Shown here piece after piece: positions 53,301 through 61,257 of a DNA stretch of 64,000 nucleotides. A program made the translations under genes and the position numbers. The stretch is from NCBI RefSeq assembly GCF_003058195.1, contig NZ_QBUH01000002.1:248001-312000 (forward strand), in the 5' to 3' direction. This DNA comes from Elizabethkingia sp. YR214 (GTDB taxonomy: Bacteria; Bacteroidota; Bacteroidia; Flavobacteriales; Weeksellaceae). Every line of letters begins with the position of its first letter. The stretch's first letter is position 1. Under the pieces are notes generated by a model. It saw only the letters and a program-made list of their open reading frames with translations, did not search any database and was not told the origin of the DNA.

Positions 53301-53483
53301 GCGGCTGGAGCTGGAGCAGTTGGTAACAATGCTATTGGTATTGCGGCGATCGGAGGGATGCTTTTCGGAACAATCTTCGGGGTATTCTTTATACCAGTAT
53401 TATTTGTCGTATTCCAGTTCTTACACGAGAAAATTTCTATTAAGAATGAGGAAAGTGCGGACGTACCAAAACTAACAGATTAA
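50331..53483 (+). CDS. RND multidrug efflux permease (HAE1/AcrB-like)
   Basis: A 1050-aa inner-membrane transporter of the AcrB type with 12 helices and two large periplasmic loops. The proton-relay residues D405 and D406 are in GIVVDDAIVVVEAVH, and the TM10 lysine is in GLLAKNAILIVEFAHAARL. The N-terminus MFRKYIERPVLSTV is standard. No truncation. It follows the adaptor by 42 nt and overlaps nothing; the outer-membrane gene follows by 3 nt. Confidence 0.95.
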   Translation: MFRKYIERPVLSTVISIIIVILGILGIVSLPVSQYPDIAPPTVVVNANYMGANADVVLKSVIIPLEEQINGVEGMTYMSSSATNEGSASVSVFFKQGVNPDIAAVNVQNRVSRANSLLPREVTQAGVTVVKRQSSNVLIYTLKSDNPQYDQVFLQNYININIIPRMKRVNGVGDVTVFGTKDYSIRIWLDPDKMAAYGLVPSDIGAVLNEQNIEAAPGKMGEQGKQSFEYTLKYKGRLTSTAEFEDIVLKGNIGGQVLRLKDVAKIELGAQDYSGNTFTDGQAAIGVAVAQTAGSNAQEVINGCVAVLDNASTSFPKGITYTTMVNANEFLDASIDKVLHTLFEAFILVFIVVFIFLQDWRSTLIPAIAVPVAIIGTFFFLNLFGFTINLLTLFALILAVGIVVDDAIVVVEAVHSKLEQGEKSPRRAAISAMNDISGAIISITLVMSAVFVPVSFISGSAGVFYKQFGLTLAISIVLSAVNALTLSPALCAIFLKPHAEHGEGHKKNIMQRFFANFNTAFTATTMKYTHGVSFLLRRKWLTLIALLGFAGLFGWLMVSTPKAFVPSEDMGGIFSDIALPLGASQERTEEVLSQIEKVVSKMPEVDHIMKISGRGMISGTGSNYGMVIVKLKPWAQRTGKGESQDAVLGKLYQQTAGIKDARIIFFGRPTLQGFGNAAGFEMQLQDQKGGTIDDLNKVTNDFIDALKKRPEIQNAYTSFNPNFPQYLIDVDVASIKNAGYSVSDVLSVIQGYFGGVYASNINLFGKQYRVIYQAPPNQRANVESFDVIKVRSSTGAMAPVSRFVTLKRVYGPQSISRFNLFTAVTVNGTPNPGYSSGDAIQAVQEVAAQVMPSGYGYEFSGLTREEMSAGSQTVIIFALCCIFVYFLLCAQYESYMLPFAVMLSLPFGLAGALFFTWITGTSNNIYTQISLIMLIGLLAKNAILIVEFAHAARLKGLSIGKAALRGAQQRLRPILMTSFAFVFGLIPLAIAAGAGAVGNNAIGIAAIGGMLFGTIFGVFFIPVLFVVFQFLHEKISIKNEESADVPKLTD

Positions 53484-53486
53484 AAC

Positions 53487-54896
53487 ATGAAAAGAATAAA
53501 TAATATATGGCTTTTTGCAGGTGCTGCGTCGATGCTGGTTGTTTCATGTAAAGTAACCGATCCGTACCATAAACCTGAAATTTCAAATGAAAAGCTAAAC
53601 CGATTATATGGTAAAGAAATCAATACTCAGGATAGTTTGTCTACTGCAAACGTATCCTGGGATAAGATTTTCACAGATACCAATCTGCAAAATATTATCA
53701 GAAAAACAGTGCAGAATAATCTGGATCTGAAAATTGCCATTTCCAGAATTCAGCAATCAGATGCTTATTTCAAACAAAGTCAGATGGCCTTTTTGCCAAC
53801 TATAAATGGAGGTCCAACAGCTACGATTTCTAAAAATAGTCCGGCAGCACAGGTTAATCCACTTTTCCCAACACATCATATTGAAAACTTCCAATTAGGT
53901 ATCAATACCGGCTGGGAAATCGATGTTTGGGGTAAACTGGCTTCTGCTAAAAGAGCTGCCTACGCAACGCTTTTATCCAGTGATGCTTCCAAAAGAGCTG
54001 TTCAGACCCAATTGGTAGCACAGGCAGCGACACTTTATTATCAGTTGTTAGCTTTTGACAAGCAGCTTGAAATAACCAATCAGACTATTGATATCAGAAA
54101 GAAGCAACTTGAAACCATTAAAGCATTAAAAGAAGGTGCCATCCTAACTGGGGCAGATGTTGCTCAAAGTGAGGCCAATTTATATGCAGCACAGGTTTCG
54201 GTTCCGGATATTGAACTGAATATTAAAACTACCGAAAATGCTCTTTCTCTATTGATGGGAGAGCCTCCTTTAGAAATTGAAAGAAGCAGTATAGACGGAC
54301 AAGCTGTTTACTCAGATCTGAAAACTGGAGTTCCTTTACAGATGGTAAGAAACAGACCGGATGTGCAAATGGCAGAGTATAACTATCAACAGGCATTTGA
54401 AGCTTTAAATGTAGCTAAAGCAGATGTTTTCCCTGCGCTTAATATTACTGCAGCATTTGGATTGTCTTCTTTGAAAATAAAGGATTTATTCAGAGATTCA
54501 TTTATGTATTCAGCCAGTGGAGCTCTTAGTCAGGTTATTTTGGGTAAAGGAACCAAGAGAACTCAGGTTAAGGTTTCTGAAACTCAGAAGGAACAGGCGT
54601 ATCTTACTTATGAGAAAAGTGTGATTACAGCCGGAACTGAAGTATCGAATGCACTGTATTCGTACCAGATGGCTGTAGCTAAAGAAAACACCAGAAAGCA
54701 ACAGATTGAAACACTTGCCAAGGCAGTAGATTTCAATATGGAGTTGCTAAAATATACTTCTAAAACTAATTATACCGATGTATTAACGTCTGAGCAGAAT
54801 CTACTGGCGGCACAACTTGCCGGAGTAAATGATAAACTGCAACAGTTGGTAGCTTCTGCTAATTTTTACAGAGCTGTAGGTGGAGGACAATTTTAA
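53487..54896 (+). CDS. TolC/OprM-like outer-membrane efflux lipoprotein (NodT type)
   Basis: A 469-aa outer-membrane factor with lipobox VVSC (Cys21). TolC repeats with coiled-coil heptads appear twice (LDLKIAISRIQQSDAYFKQSQM and ALNVAKADVFPALNITAAFG). NodT-family features include the ELDVWGK-like WEIDVWGKLASAKRAAY and RNRPDVQMAEYNYQ. Three nt after the permease, so all three pump parts are co-transcribed. It should form the outer-membrane channel. Confidence 0.93.
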   Translation: MKRINNIWLFAGAASMLVVSCKVTDPYHKPEISNEKLNRLYGKEINTQDSLSTANVSWDKIFTDTNLQNIIRKTVQNNLDLKIAISRIQQSDAYFKQSQMAFLPTINGGPTATISKNSPAAQVNPLFPTHHIENFQLGINTGWEIDVWGKLASAKRAAYATLLSSDASKRAVQTQLVAQAATLYYQLLAFDKQLEITNQTIDIRKKQLETIKALKEGAILTGADVAQSEANLYAAQVSVPDIELNIKTTENALSLLMGEPPLEIERSSIDGQAVYSDLKTGVPLQMVRNRPDVQMAEYNYQQAFEALNVAKADVFPALNITAAFGLSSLKIKDLFRDSFMYSASGALSQVILGKGTKRTQVKVSETQKEQAYLTYEKSVITAGTEVSNALYSYQMAVAKENTRKQQIETLAKAVDFNMELLKYTSKTNYTDVLTSEQNLLAAQLAGVNDKLQQLVASANFYRAVGGGQF

Positions 54897-54923
54897 GCGA
54901 GATATGAACGTTAAACTAAAACT

Positions 54924-55325
54924 ATGGAACTAGAATTCAAAGACCATCTTAGCCCGATGCTAAAAGATGGAGTAATCAATTATCTTATTGATATTGACGG
55001 AACAATTACGGATGATGTCCCTAATGAGGAACCGGAGAGGATGAAAACATGTAAACCATTTCCGGATGCACTTGCAACCATCAACAGATGGTACGACGAA
55101 GGGCACCAGATTTGCTTTTTTACATCCAGAACCGAGGACTTACGGGAAATTACCGAGACATGGCTGAGAGATAATGGATTTAAGTTTCATAGTGTTCTTT
55201 TAGGAAAGCCAAGAGGTGGAAATTACCATTGGATAGATAATCACCTGGTAAAGGCTACGCGCTACAAAGGAAAGTTTACAGATATGATAGAAAAGAAAGT
55301 AAAAATAAAAGTTTTTAAAGATTAA
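54924..55325 (+). CDS. Small HAD-type phosphatase
   Basis: A 133-aa HAD-fold hydrolase without a cap domain. Motif I is YLIDIDGTITDD, the second motif threonine/serine is in CFFTSRTED, and HWIDNHLVKATRY is near motif IV. By family it removes phosphate from a small molecule. The exact substrate is unknown, and proteins of this type have been annotated variously. It is 28 nt after the efflux operon and 2 nt before a dehydrogenase gene. Confidence 0.75.
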   Translation: MELEFKDHLSPMLKDGVINYLIDIDGTITDDVPNEEPERMKTCKPFPDALATINRWYDEGHQICFFTSRTEDLREITETWLRDNGFKFHSVLLGKPRGGNYHWIDNHLVKATRYKGKFTDMIEKKVKIKVFKD

Positions 55326-55326
55326 T

Positions 55327-56280
55327 ATGAAAAAGATTTTAGCCAACGACGGGCTTTCAGGGAGTGGAATAAAAAAACTAATTAATTATGGCTTTCAGGT
55401 CATCACAGATAAAGTTCCGCAGGAAGAACTAATCTCCTACATTAATACCAACCAAATCGATGTTTTATTAGTGCGTAGTGCAACAAAAGTACGCAAGGAT
55501 ATTATTGACAATTGTCCTTCTTTAAAGATTATCGGAAGAGGAGGAGTTGGGATGGATAACATAGATGTGGAATATGCCAGAGAAAAAGGAATAAAAGTAA
55601 TTAATACACCGGCTGCATCTTCAGAATCTGTTGCCGAGCTTGTATTTGCACATTTATATTCTGGTATCCGCTTTCTTTATGATTCCAACAGACAAATGCC
55701 TTCATCAGGAAATACTGAGTTTGAAAAGCTTAAAAAAGCTTATGCTGGTGGCATAGAGCTGCGTGGTAAGACAATAGGTATTATTGGTATGGGCAGAATT
55801 GGTATCGAAGTAGCAAGAATAGCACTTGGGCTTCGTATGAAGGTAATTGCTGCTGATACATTCGTAGGAAAAGCAAATATTGAAGTAGATTTCTATAATG
55901 GCCAATCCATTAATGTAGATATTATTACCGAACCGATTGAAGAGATTTTAAAAGAAGCAGATATTATCACATTGCACGTTCCTGCACAAAAAGGTTTTGT
56001 AATCGGGAAAGAGCAGCTTGATATGATGAAAGATGGTGTAATGCTTATTAATTGCGCCAGAGGGGGTGTTATAGACGAGGGAGCTTTAATAGAAGCTCTG
56101 GATTCAGGAAAAGTACGTTTTGCTGGTCTGGATGTATTCGAAAATGAGCCAGCTCCTTCAGATAAAATATTAGCACATTCTAAGATTTCTTTGTCTCCGC
56201 ATATTGGGGCAGCAACATTAGAAGCTCAGGATCGTATTGGAGAAGAATTAGCAGATCAGATCAACGAAATTCTATCGTAA
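55327..56280 (+). CDS. D-2-hydroxyacid dehydrogenase (phosphoglycerate dehydrogenase-like)
   Basis: A 317-aa NAD-dependent dehydrogenase. The Rossmann motif is IGIIGMGRIGIEVAR (about 150-164). Catalytic residues are Arg in INCARGGVIDE, Glu in FENEPAPS and His in LSPHIGAAT. Without a C-terminal ACT domain it could be 3-phosphoglycerate dehydrogenase of the short type or another 2-hydroxyacid reductase. The IVRSATKVRK motif favours SerA. It follows the HAD gene by 1 nt. Confidence 0.82.
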   Translation: MKKILANDGLSGSGIKKLINYGFQVITDKVPQEELISYINTNQIDVLLVRSATKVRKDIIDNCPSLKIIGRGGVGMDNIDVEYAREKGIKVINTPAASSESVAELVFAHLYSGIRFLYDSNRQMPSSGNTEFEKLKKAYAGGIELRGKTIGIIGMGRIGIEVARIALGLRMKVIAADTFVGKANIEVDFYNGQSINVDIITEPIEEILKEADIITLHVPAQKGFVIGKEQLDMMKDGVMLINCARGGVIDEGALIEALDSGKVRFAGLDVFENEPAPSDKILAHSKISLSPHIGAATLEAQDRIGEELADQINEILS

Positions 56281-56303
56281 ATACATTAAATATAAAATAT
56301 AAA

Positions 56304-56337
56304 ACAAGGCCGGAATATATTTCGGCCTTGTTTTTTT
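56304..56337 (+). terminator. Rho-independent terminator after the dehydrogenase
   Basis: Stem ACAAGGCCG / CGGCCTTGT and a T8 run. Its 20-nt core (56308-56327) differs by one base from the terminator core at 57811-57830. Confidence 0.85.
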
Positions 56338-56451
56338 ATTATAAGGCGTTTATAGTGCATTCCGTGTAATATGTAGACTTTTAATGTGTAAATAGATGAT
56401 AATGAGACTATATTAGTGCACTTATTTCTATTTAAATATTAGTGCAATATG

Positions 56452-56459
56452 TAAATTTG
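56452..56459 (+). promoter_or_regulatory. -7 element TAAATTTG before the esterase
   Basis: Exact TAnnTTTG, 32 nt before the ATG. Two copies of TATTAGTGCA lie upstream (56411-56420 and 56437-56446). Confidence 0.5.
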
Positions 56460-56491
56460 GACATTTGTATAACTTTTCAAGACTTTAAAAA

Positions 56492-57724
56492 ATGATTTTA
56501 ATGATAAACGGTTTTAAAAATATACTTAAGAATTCTATAAATGCCTTCATTGTACTTTCCTCCTTCATTTTAAATACAGGTTTTTCCTTTGCACAATCAA
56601 CAAATGATATGATTGTTTTAGGGCAGAAGTATACAATACATTCTAAAGTTCTTAAAGAGAATAGAACTTATTCTGTTTATTTGCCAGCCTCTTATAAAAG
56701 CAATCCAAATAAAAGATATATTGTCGCTTATGTTCTAGATGGTGAAAGAAGTAAATTTCTTGAAGTATCAGGTATATCACAATCTATGCACTCTTCATTC
56801 AATTTAAAACTTCAAATTCCTGAATTAATAATTGTATCTATCGAAAATACCGACCGGACCAGGGATTTTACCCCTACAAATTCTTTGAATTATTTGGATA
56901 AGGAAGATATTGTAGCATTTAAGAGTAGTGGAAAGGCAAATGATTTTATGAACTTTATAGAAAAAGAATTAATGCCTGAGATTAATAATTCTTTCAGAAC
57001 TGTTCCACAAAATATGATTATAGGACATTCAATGGGCGGATTGTTTGCTTTGCATTGCCTGCTTGAAAATCCGAAAATGTTTAGTTATTATTTGCTTATT
57101 GACCCTTCCTGGTTTTGGGACCATAATTATATAGGAAAAAGAGGAAAAGAAATACTGGAGAAACAAATTGATTTGAAGGCACGAGTGTATATTGCATTAG
57201 CTAATAACTTTCATGAGGATAAAAGGCATTATCAGTGGGGTATGGAATTTTATGAACTTCTGAAAAAAAATAAATCTCCTGATCTCCGTGCAGAAGTAAA
57301 ATACTTTGAAGATGAAAAACATCTTACAGTGACTATACCTGCTACTTATTATGGTCTTCGCTATCTCTTTCAGCCTTATGAAATAGATATTAATGAAGTA
57401 ACTAAGGATCCAAAAGTATTGGCTAATTATAATAAAAAAATCCATAAAGAACTGTTTTTGGACATGAAACCAGATGAGAATTTTGTAAATACCATTGGAT
57501 ATATAGCTCTCCATGACAGGCAAATACCTGATATTGCAGTTTCTGTTTTCGAAATCAATGCTAAGAATTATCCTCAATCATTAAATGTGTGGGATAGCCT
57601 TGCCGATGCTTATATTGCCAAGGGGTACATTGAAAAAGCAAAAACGTGTTACAGGAAAATTTTGGCTCTTTCCCCAGATAATAATAATGCTAAAAGTAAA
57701 CTGGAAAAACTAAATAAATATTAA
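56492..57724 (+). CDS. Exported alpha/beta-hydrolase (esterase) with a C-terminal TPR
   Basis: A 410-aa protein with a signal peptide (ending SFAQ near residue 35), an esterase domain of the Fes/IroE-like PF00756 type and a TPR-like segment at the end (NVWDSLADAYIAKGYIEKAKTCYRKILAL). The nucleophile is expected in GHSMGGLFAL. Residues LDGERSKFLEV and SIENTDRTRDFTP are family segments. Siderophore or carbohydrate esters are possible substrates. The gene stands alone between near-identical terminators. Confidence 0.8.
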   Translation: MILMINGFKNILKNSINAFIVLSSFILNTGFSFAQSTNDMIVLGQKYTIHSKVLKENRTYSVYLPASYKSNPNKRYIVAYVLDGERSKFLEVSGISQSMHSSFNLKLQIPELIIVSIENTDRTRDFTPTNSLNYLDKEDIVAFKSSGKANDFMNFIEKELMPEINNSFRTVPQNMIIGHSMGGLFALHCLLENPKMFSYYLLIDPSWFWDHNYIGKRGKEILEKQIDLKARVYIALANNFHEDKRHYQWGMEFYELLKKNKSPDLRAEVKYFEDEKHLTVTIPATYYGLRYLFQPYEIDINEVTKDPKVLANYNKKIHKELFLDMKPDENFVNTIGYIALHDRQIPDIAVSVFEINAKNYPQSLNVWDSLADAYIAKGYIEKAKTCYRKILALSPDNNNAKSKLEKLNKY

Positions 57725-57806
57725 AACTTATACTTATAGGGACTCACAATCAGCTGAGTTAAAATATAAAGTTTTAATACACGAATGTACAATAAAAACT
57801 ACATAA

Positions 57807-57833
57807 AAAGGGCCGGAATATATTCCGGCCTTT
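57807..57833. terminator. Bidirectional terminator between the esterase and mscL
   Basis: A perfect palindrome, GGCCGGAATATATTCCGGCC (57811-57830), flanked by AAAA and TTT. Confidence 0.82.
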
Positions 57834-57860
57834 CTTTACTTTATCTGATAGGAAGAATAA

Positions 57861-58298
57861 TTAGTTCTTCTTCAATTGATCGCGAATTTCCATCAATAAC
57901 TTGTCAGTAGAAGATGGTTCTGCTGCAGGTTCGTCTGCTTGTTTCTTTTTCATTTTGTTGATACTCTTAACCATTAAGAATACTACAAAAGCTAATAGTA
58001 TGAAGTTGATAGCAACAGTAATAAAATTACCATAAGCAAAAATTGCTGCATCCGGAGCCAGTTCTTTAGCTTTAGCCAAAGTAGCGCCTGCCGGGATAAG
58101 CTCGGAGCCTTTTCCCATTGCAAAATAAATACTGCTGAAATCAGGTTTTCCTGCGATAGCAGCAACAATTGGCATTACAAGGTCATCGATTACACTTGTA
58201 ACAATTTTACCAAATGCTCCACCAATGATTACCCCTACTGCCAGATCAAAGGCATTGCCTTTAACTGCAAATTCTTTAAATTCTTTTATAAATCCCAT
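57861..58298 (-). CDS. mscL: Large-conductance mechanosensitive channel
   Basis: A 145-aa inner-membrane channel that opens under osmotic downshock. The N-terminal amphipathic helix MGFIKEFKEFAVKGNAFDLAVGVIIGGAFGKIV runs into TM1, and VAINFILLAFVVFLMVKSIN is TM2. A charged C-terminal tail (KKKQADEPAAEP) forms the cytoplasmic bundle. Separate promoter 25 nt upstream. Confidence 0.93.
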   Translation of the reverse strand: MGFIKEFKEFAVKGNAFDLAVGVIIGGAFGKIVTSVIDDLVMPIVAAIAGKPDFSSIYFAMGKGSELIPAGATLAKAKELAPDAAIFAYGNFITVAINFILLAFVVFLMVKSINKMKKKQADEPAAEPSSTDKLLMEIRDQLKKN

Positions 58299-58323
58299 AG
58301 TGCTTTGTTTATTATTTGAACAA

Positions 58324-58331
58324 CAAAAGTA
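58324..58331 (-). promoter_or_regulatory. -7 element TACTTTTG (minus strand) before mscL
   Basis: Plus strand CAAAAGTA; exact TAnnTTTG, 25 nt from the start. Confidence 0.5.
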
Positions 58332-58339
58332 ATGAAAAA

Positions 58340-59575
58340 TTATTTTTCCAGTTTATTTTTTTTAGAATAAAGCATAATAGCAAAACCTGCAAGCATAAAC
58401 GGAATACTTAAAATCTGTCCGGTATTAAGACCTGCAAACTGGATAAATTCATCTCCCTGAGGCTCTTTAAGGAACTCTACAAAAAATCTGATTGCCCAAA
58501 GGATAATAAAGAATAAGCCAAATAACCATCCTTGTTGATATTTCTTGTCTGTCTTACGGTAAAGATACCAAAGAAGGATAAATAAAAGAACATAACCTAT
58601 TGCTTCAAATAACTGGCTAGGGTAGCGTGGTACTGTAATACCATACTCACTGCTCTGCTGTGGGAATAATATAGCGAAAGGAGAATTTGGATCTACCTGT
58701 TTTCCGATGATTTCTGAGTTGAAGAAGTTACCCATTCTTACAAAAGCACCACCTAAAGCGACTACAATACCAAGTCTGTCATAAACCCAGAAAGGATTCT
58801 TTTTGATAATTTTATACGAATAATATAGTGTTGTAAGGATTAGGGCTATTGTAGCACCGTGACTTGCAAGACCTGAGAATCCGGTAAATTTGAATTCTGG
58901 TTTTGTCTGGATAGGTAAAAATACTGACCAGAAGTCTTGTTTAAATAATTCTGGCTGATAGAAAATAACGTGTCCTAAACGAGCACCTAGTATAGTACCA
59001 ATTAAAGTCCAGGTGAAAAGGGGATCCAGGTATTTCTGATCTACACCATCTATCTTGAATATTCTCTTCATCAGGATATAACCAAATCCAAATGCAAAAA
59101 CGAACATTAAGCTATAGAAGTGTAATGTAATGGGTCCTAATTTAAATCCTACAGAAGGATCCCATATTTTATATGGAGTTTCCAATTCAGCTTTCGCACC
59201 TTCTTCTATATCATTTTGTGGATTTAGAGGTTTGTAGAAATATTTGTAATCTTTTGGATTACTGATATCTGCCGGTTGGAATTTTTTATTCAGAAGTTTG
59301 TAGCCATGAATTTTGTATTCCTCGAAAACCGGAGTAGAAGCATACTCGTTTACAGAGCTGTTCAGAATAATCAGAATGTTACTGTTCTGGGGTTTCTGGA
59401 CGAAGCTTCCAAAATCTCTGCCCGATGTAGTGGCAAAGATTTTCACAGGGATTTTTTTCTCTTTATTTACAATCAGTGTTCCATCGGATAATCCGTCAGT
59501 ATGATTCTGAGAGAATAGACCCTGAGCGAACAACGCAAAAACGAATAAGTAGATTCTTAGAAGAATATTGTTCAT
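58340..59575 (-). CDS. lgt: Prolipoprotein diacylglyceryl transferase with an N-terminal periplasmic extension
   Basis: The enzyme that attaches diacylglycerol to the lipobox cysteine of prolipoproteins. The Lgt body starts near residue 145 (GPITLHFYSLMFVFAFGFGYIL) and has the signature region GGAFVRMGNFFNSEIIG and the conserved HGATIALIL histidine. It is 411 aa, about 120 more than E. coli Lgt. The extra N-terminal part has a signal peptide (MNNILLRIYLFVFALFAQGLFSQ) and a soluble segment of about 110 residues. It is 17 nt after yidD in the same direction. Confidence 0.9.
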   Translation of the reverse strand: MNNILLRIYLFVFALFAQGLFSQNHTDGLSDGTLIVNKEKKIPVKIFATTSGRDFGSFVQKPQNSNILIILNSSVNEYASTPVFEEYKIHGYKLLNKKFQPADISNPKDYKYFYKPLNPQNDIEEGAKAELETPYKIWDPSVGFKLGPITLHFYSLMFVFAFGFGYILMKRIFKIDGVDQKYLDPLFTWTLIGTILGARLGHVIFYQPELFKQDFWSVFLPIQTKPEFKFTGFSGLASHGATIALILTTLYYSYKIIKKNPFWVYDRLGIVVALGGAFVRMGNFFNSEIIGKQVDPNSPFAILFPQQSSEYGITVPRYPSQLFEAIGYVLLFILLWYLYRKTDKKYQQGWLFGLFFIILWAIRFFVEFLKEPQGDEFIQFAGLNTGQILSIPFMLAGFAIMLYSKKNKLEK

Positions 59576-59592
59576 TTATAGATAGTTTATTA

Positions 59593-59832
59593 TTAACATT
59601 TATGTTTTCTGGGAACAGGGTCGTAGCCACTGCCGCCCCATGGATGGCAACTTAGTATTCTTTTGGCACCCAGATAACCTCCTTTAAACAGACCGTGTAT
59701 CTTTAACGCTTCAAGTGTATATTGCGAGCATGTAGGGGTATATCTGCAGTTTTTTCCCAGCCATGGTGATATAGCATACTGATAAAATCTTATCAGCATA
59801 ACGAAAGGGAAAATCAGTATTTTATTTAACAT
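59593..59832 (-). CDS. yidD: Membrane protein insertion efficiency factor YidD
   Basis: A 79-aa protein with the complete family signature: [50 protein letters not shown]. It assists YidC-mediated insertion. It is the first gene of a yidD-lgt operon, which joins two inner-membrane functions. A -7 element lies about 18 nt upstream. Confidence 0.94.
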   Translation of the reverse strand: MLNKILIFPFVMLIRFYQYAISPWLGKNCRYTPTCSQYTLEALKIHGLFKGGYLGAKRILSCHPWGGSGYDPVPRKHKC

Positions 59833-59850
59833 TCTCGACTTTAATACTCA

Positions 59851-59858
59851 CAAAAATA
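59851..59858 (-). promoter_or_regulatory. -7 element TATTTTTG (minus strand) for yidD-lgt
   Basis: Plus strand CAAAAATA, 18 nt before the yidD ATG; divergent from the rarA element at 59872. Confidence 0.5.
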
Positions 59859-59871
59859 GGCGAAATTTCTG

Positions 59872-59879
59872 TAAATTTG
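59872..59879 (+). promoter_or_regulatory. -7 element TAAATTTG before rarA
   Basis: Exact match, 42 nt before the rarA ATG. Confidence 0.45.
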
Positions 59880-59921
59880 GAAACTTAAAGCATTAAATAT
59901 TATGCTTTCTATTCTGATTTC

Positions 59922-61202
59922 ATGAGTACAAATATCCCTTTAGCAGAGAAACTGCGACCAAAGAATTTAGATGAAGTTATCGGGCAGGAACATTTAACCG
60001 GTCCAAACGGTCCTATACGTAAGATGGTAGAGCATGATACACTGAACTCTATTATATTCTGGGGACCTCCGGGAACAGGGAAAACAACGCTTTCGGAGAT
60101 TATTTCAGAAAATTCCGGAAGGAAATTTTTCAAACTTAGTGCTGTGTCCTCCGGTGTTAAAGACGTACGTGAAGTTATAGAACAGGCCAAGCAGCAGAAT
60201 CTTTTCTCAGGCAAAAGCCCGATTCTGTTTATTGATGAGATCCATAGGTTCAATAAGAGTCAGCAGGATAGTTTGCTACATGCCGTAGAAAAGGGTTGGA
60301 TTGTTCTGATCGGAGCTACAACTGAAAATCCTAGTTTTGAAGTAGTATCAGCATTGCTGTCAAGAAGCCAGGTTTATGTTTTAAAAGCTTTAGACTATGA
60401 AAAGCTTGAAGGCCTTGCAGATGTTGCTGTTGAAAGATATAATAAAGATTCCGGAACAAAATTCAGTTTAAAAGATAAAGCTGCATTCATCCAGTATTCC
60501 GGTGGTGATGCCAGAAAGCTTATTAATTCTGTTGAGATTGTACTGAATCAGTTTCTTCATAGTAAGAAAACAGAAATTGAGAATGAAGATGTACTAAGTG
60601 TCCTTCAGGAAAATATGGCGCTCTATGATAAAAATGGAGAGCAGCATTATGATATTATTTCTGCCTTTATAAAATCTATAAGAGGCTCTGATCCTAACGG
60701 GGCTGTCTATTGGCTGGCCAGAATGTTGGTAGGAGGAGAAGATATCAAATTCATTGCCCGCAGGATGCTTATTTCTGCTTCAGAAGACATTGGATTGGCA
60801 AATCCCAATGCTCTTATTATGGCCAACAATTGTTTTCAGGCCATCAATGTAATTGGTAATCCCGAAGCAAGGATTCTCCTAAGCGAATGTGCGGTATATT
60901 TAGCGGTGTCACCAAAGAGTAATTCGGCTTATATGGCTATTAATGATGCCATGAGTTTGGTAAGGCAAACTGGAAATCTTCCGGTGCCACTACATCTGAG
61001 AAATGCACCTACCAAATTGATGAAAGAAATGGATTACGGAAAAGAATACAAATATGCTCATAGCTATGAGGGGAGTTTTGTAGATCAGGAGTTTTTACCT
61101 GAAGAGATTTCCGGAACGAAATTCTATAATCCGGGGAATAACTCAACCGAGAAGAAAATAGATGCAGAGCAGGAAAAAAAATGGAAAGGAAAATATAAAT
61201 AA
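59922..61202 (+). CDS. rarA: Replication-associated recombination protein A
   Basis: A 426-aa AAA+ ATPase (MgsA/WRNIP1 type) acting at stalled forks. Walker A is GPPGTGKTT, Walker B LFIDEIHRFNK, and sensor 1 GATTENPSFEV. The C-terminal domain has the typical AFIKSIRGSDPNGAVYWLARML and the tail ending. Full length. Its stop codon overlaps the start of a long inverted repeat. Confidence 0.94.
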   Translation: MSTNIPLAEKLRPKNLDEVIGQEHLTGPNGPIRKMVEHDTLNSIIFWGPPGTGKTTLSEIISENSGRKFFKLSAVSSGVKDVREVIEQAKQQNLFSGKSPILFIDEIHRFNKSQQDSLLHAVEKGWIVLIGATTENPSFEVVSALLSRSQVYVLKALDYEKLEGLADVAVERYNKDSGTKFSLKDKAAFIQYSGGDARKLINSVEIVLNQFLHSKKTEIENEDVLSVLQENMALYDKNGEQHYDIISAFIKSIRGSDPNGAVYWLARMLVGGEDIKFIARRMLISASEDIGLANPNALIMANNCFQAINVIGNPEARILLSECAVYLAVSPKSNSAYMAINDAMSLVRQTGNLPVPLHLRNAPTKLMKEMDYGKEYKYAHSYEGSFVDQEFLPEEISGTKFYNPGNNSTEKKIDAEQEKKWKGKYK

Positions 61203-61254
61203 GTACGAAGTTAGAATTACGAAACTAAATACCACTATTTCTAACTTCGTACTT
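61201..61254. terminator. Long inverted repeat, likely bidirectional terminator between rarA and pheA
   Basis: Perfect 16-bp arms (61201-61216 and 61239-61254) with a 22-nt loop; the first arm begins inside the rarA stop codon. No long T run follows. Confidence 0.55.
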
Positions 61255-61257
61255 AAA

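Noticed and set aside
56304-57833. IS element or transposon ends around the esterase gene
   Set aside because: The repeats are terminator-like hairpins in the right places; no transposase and no target duplication are seen.
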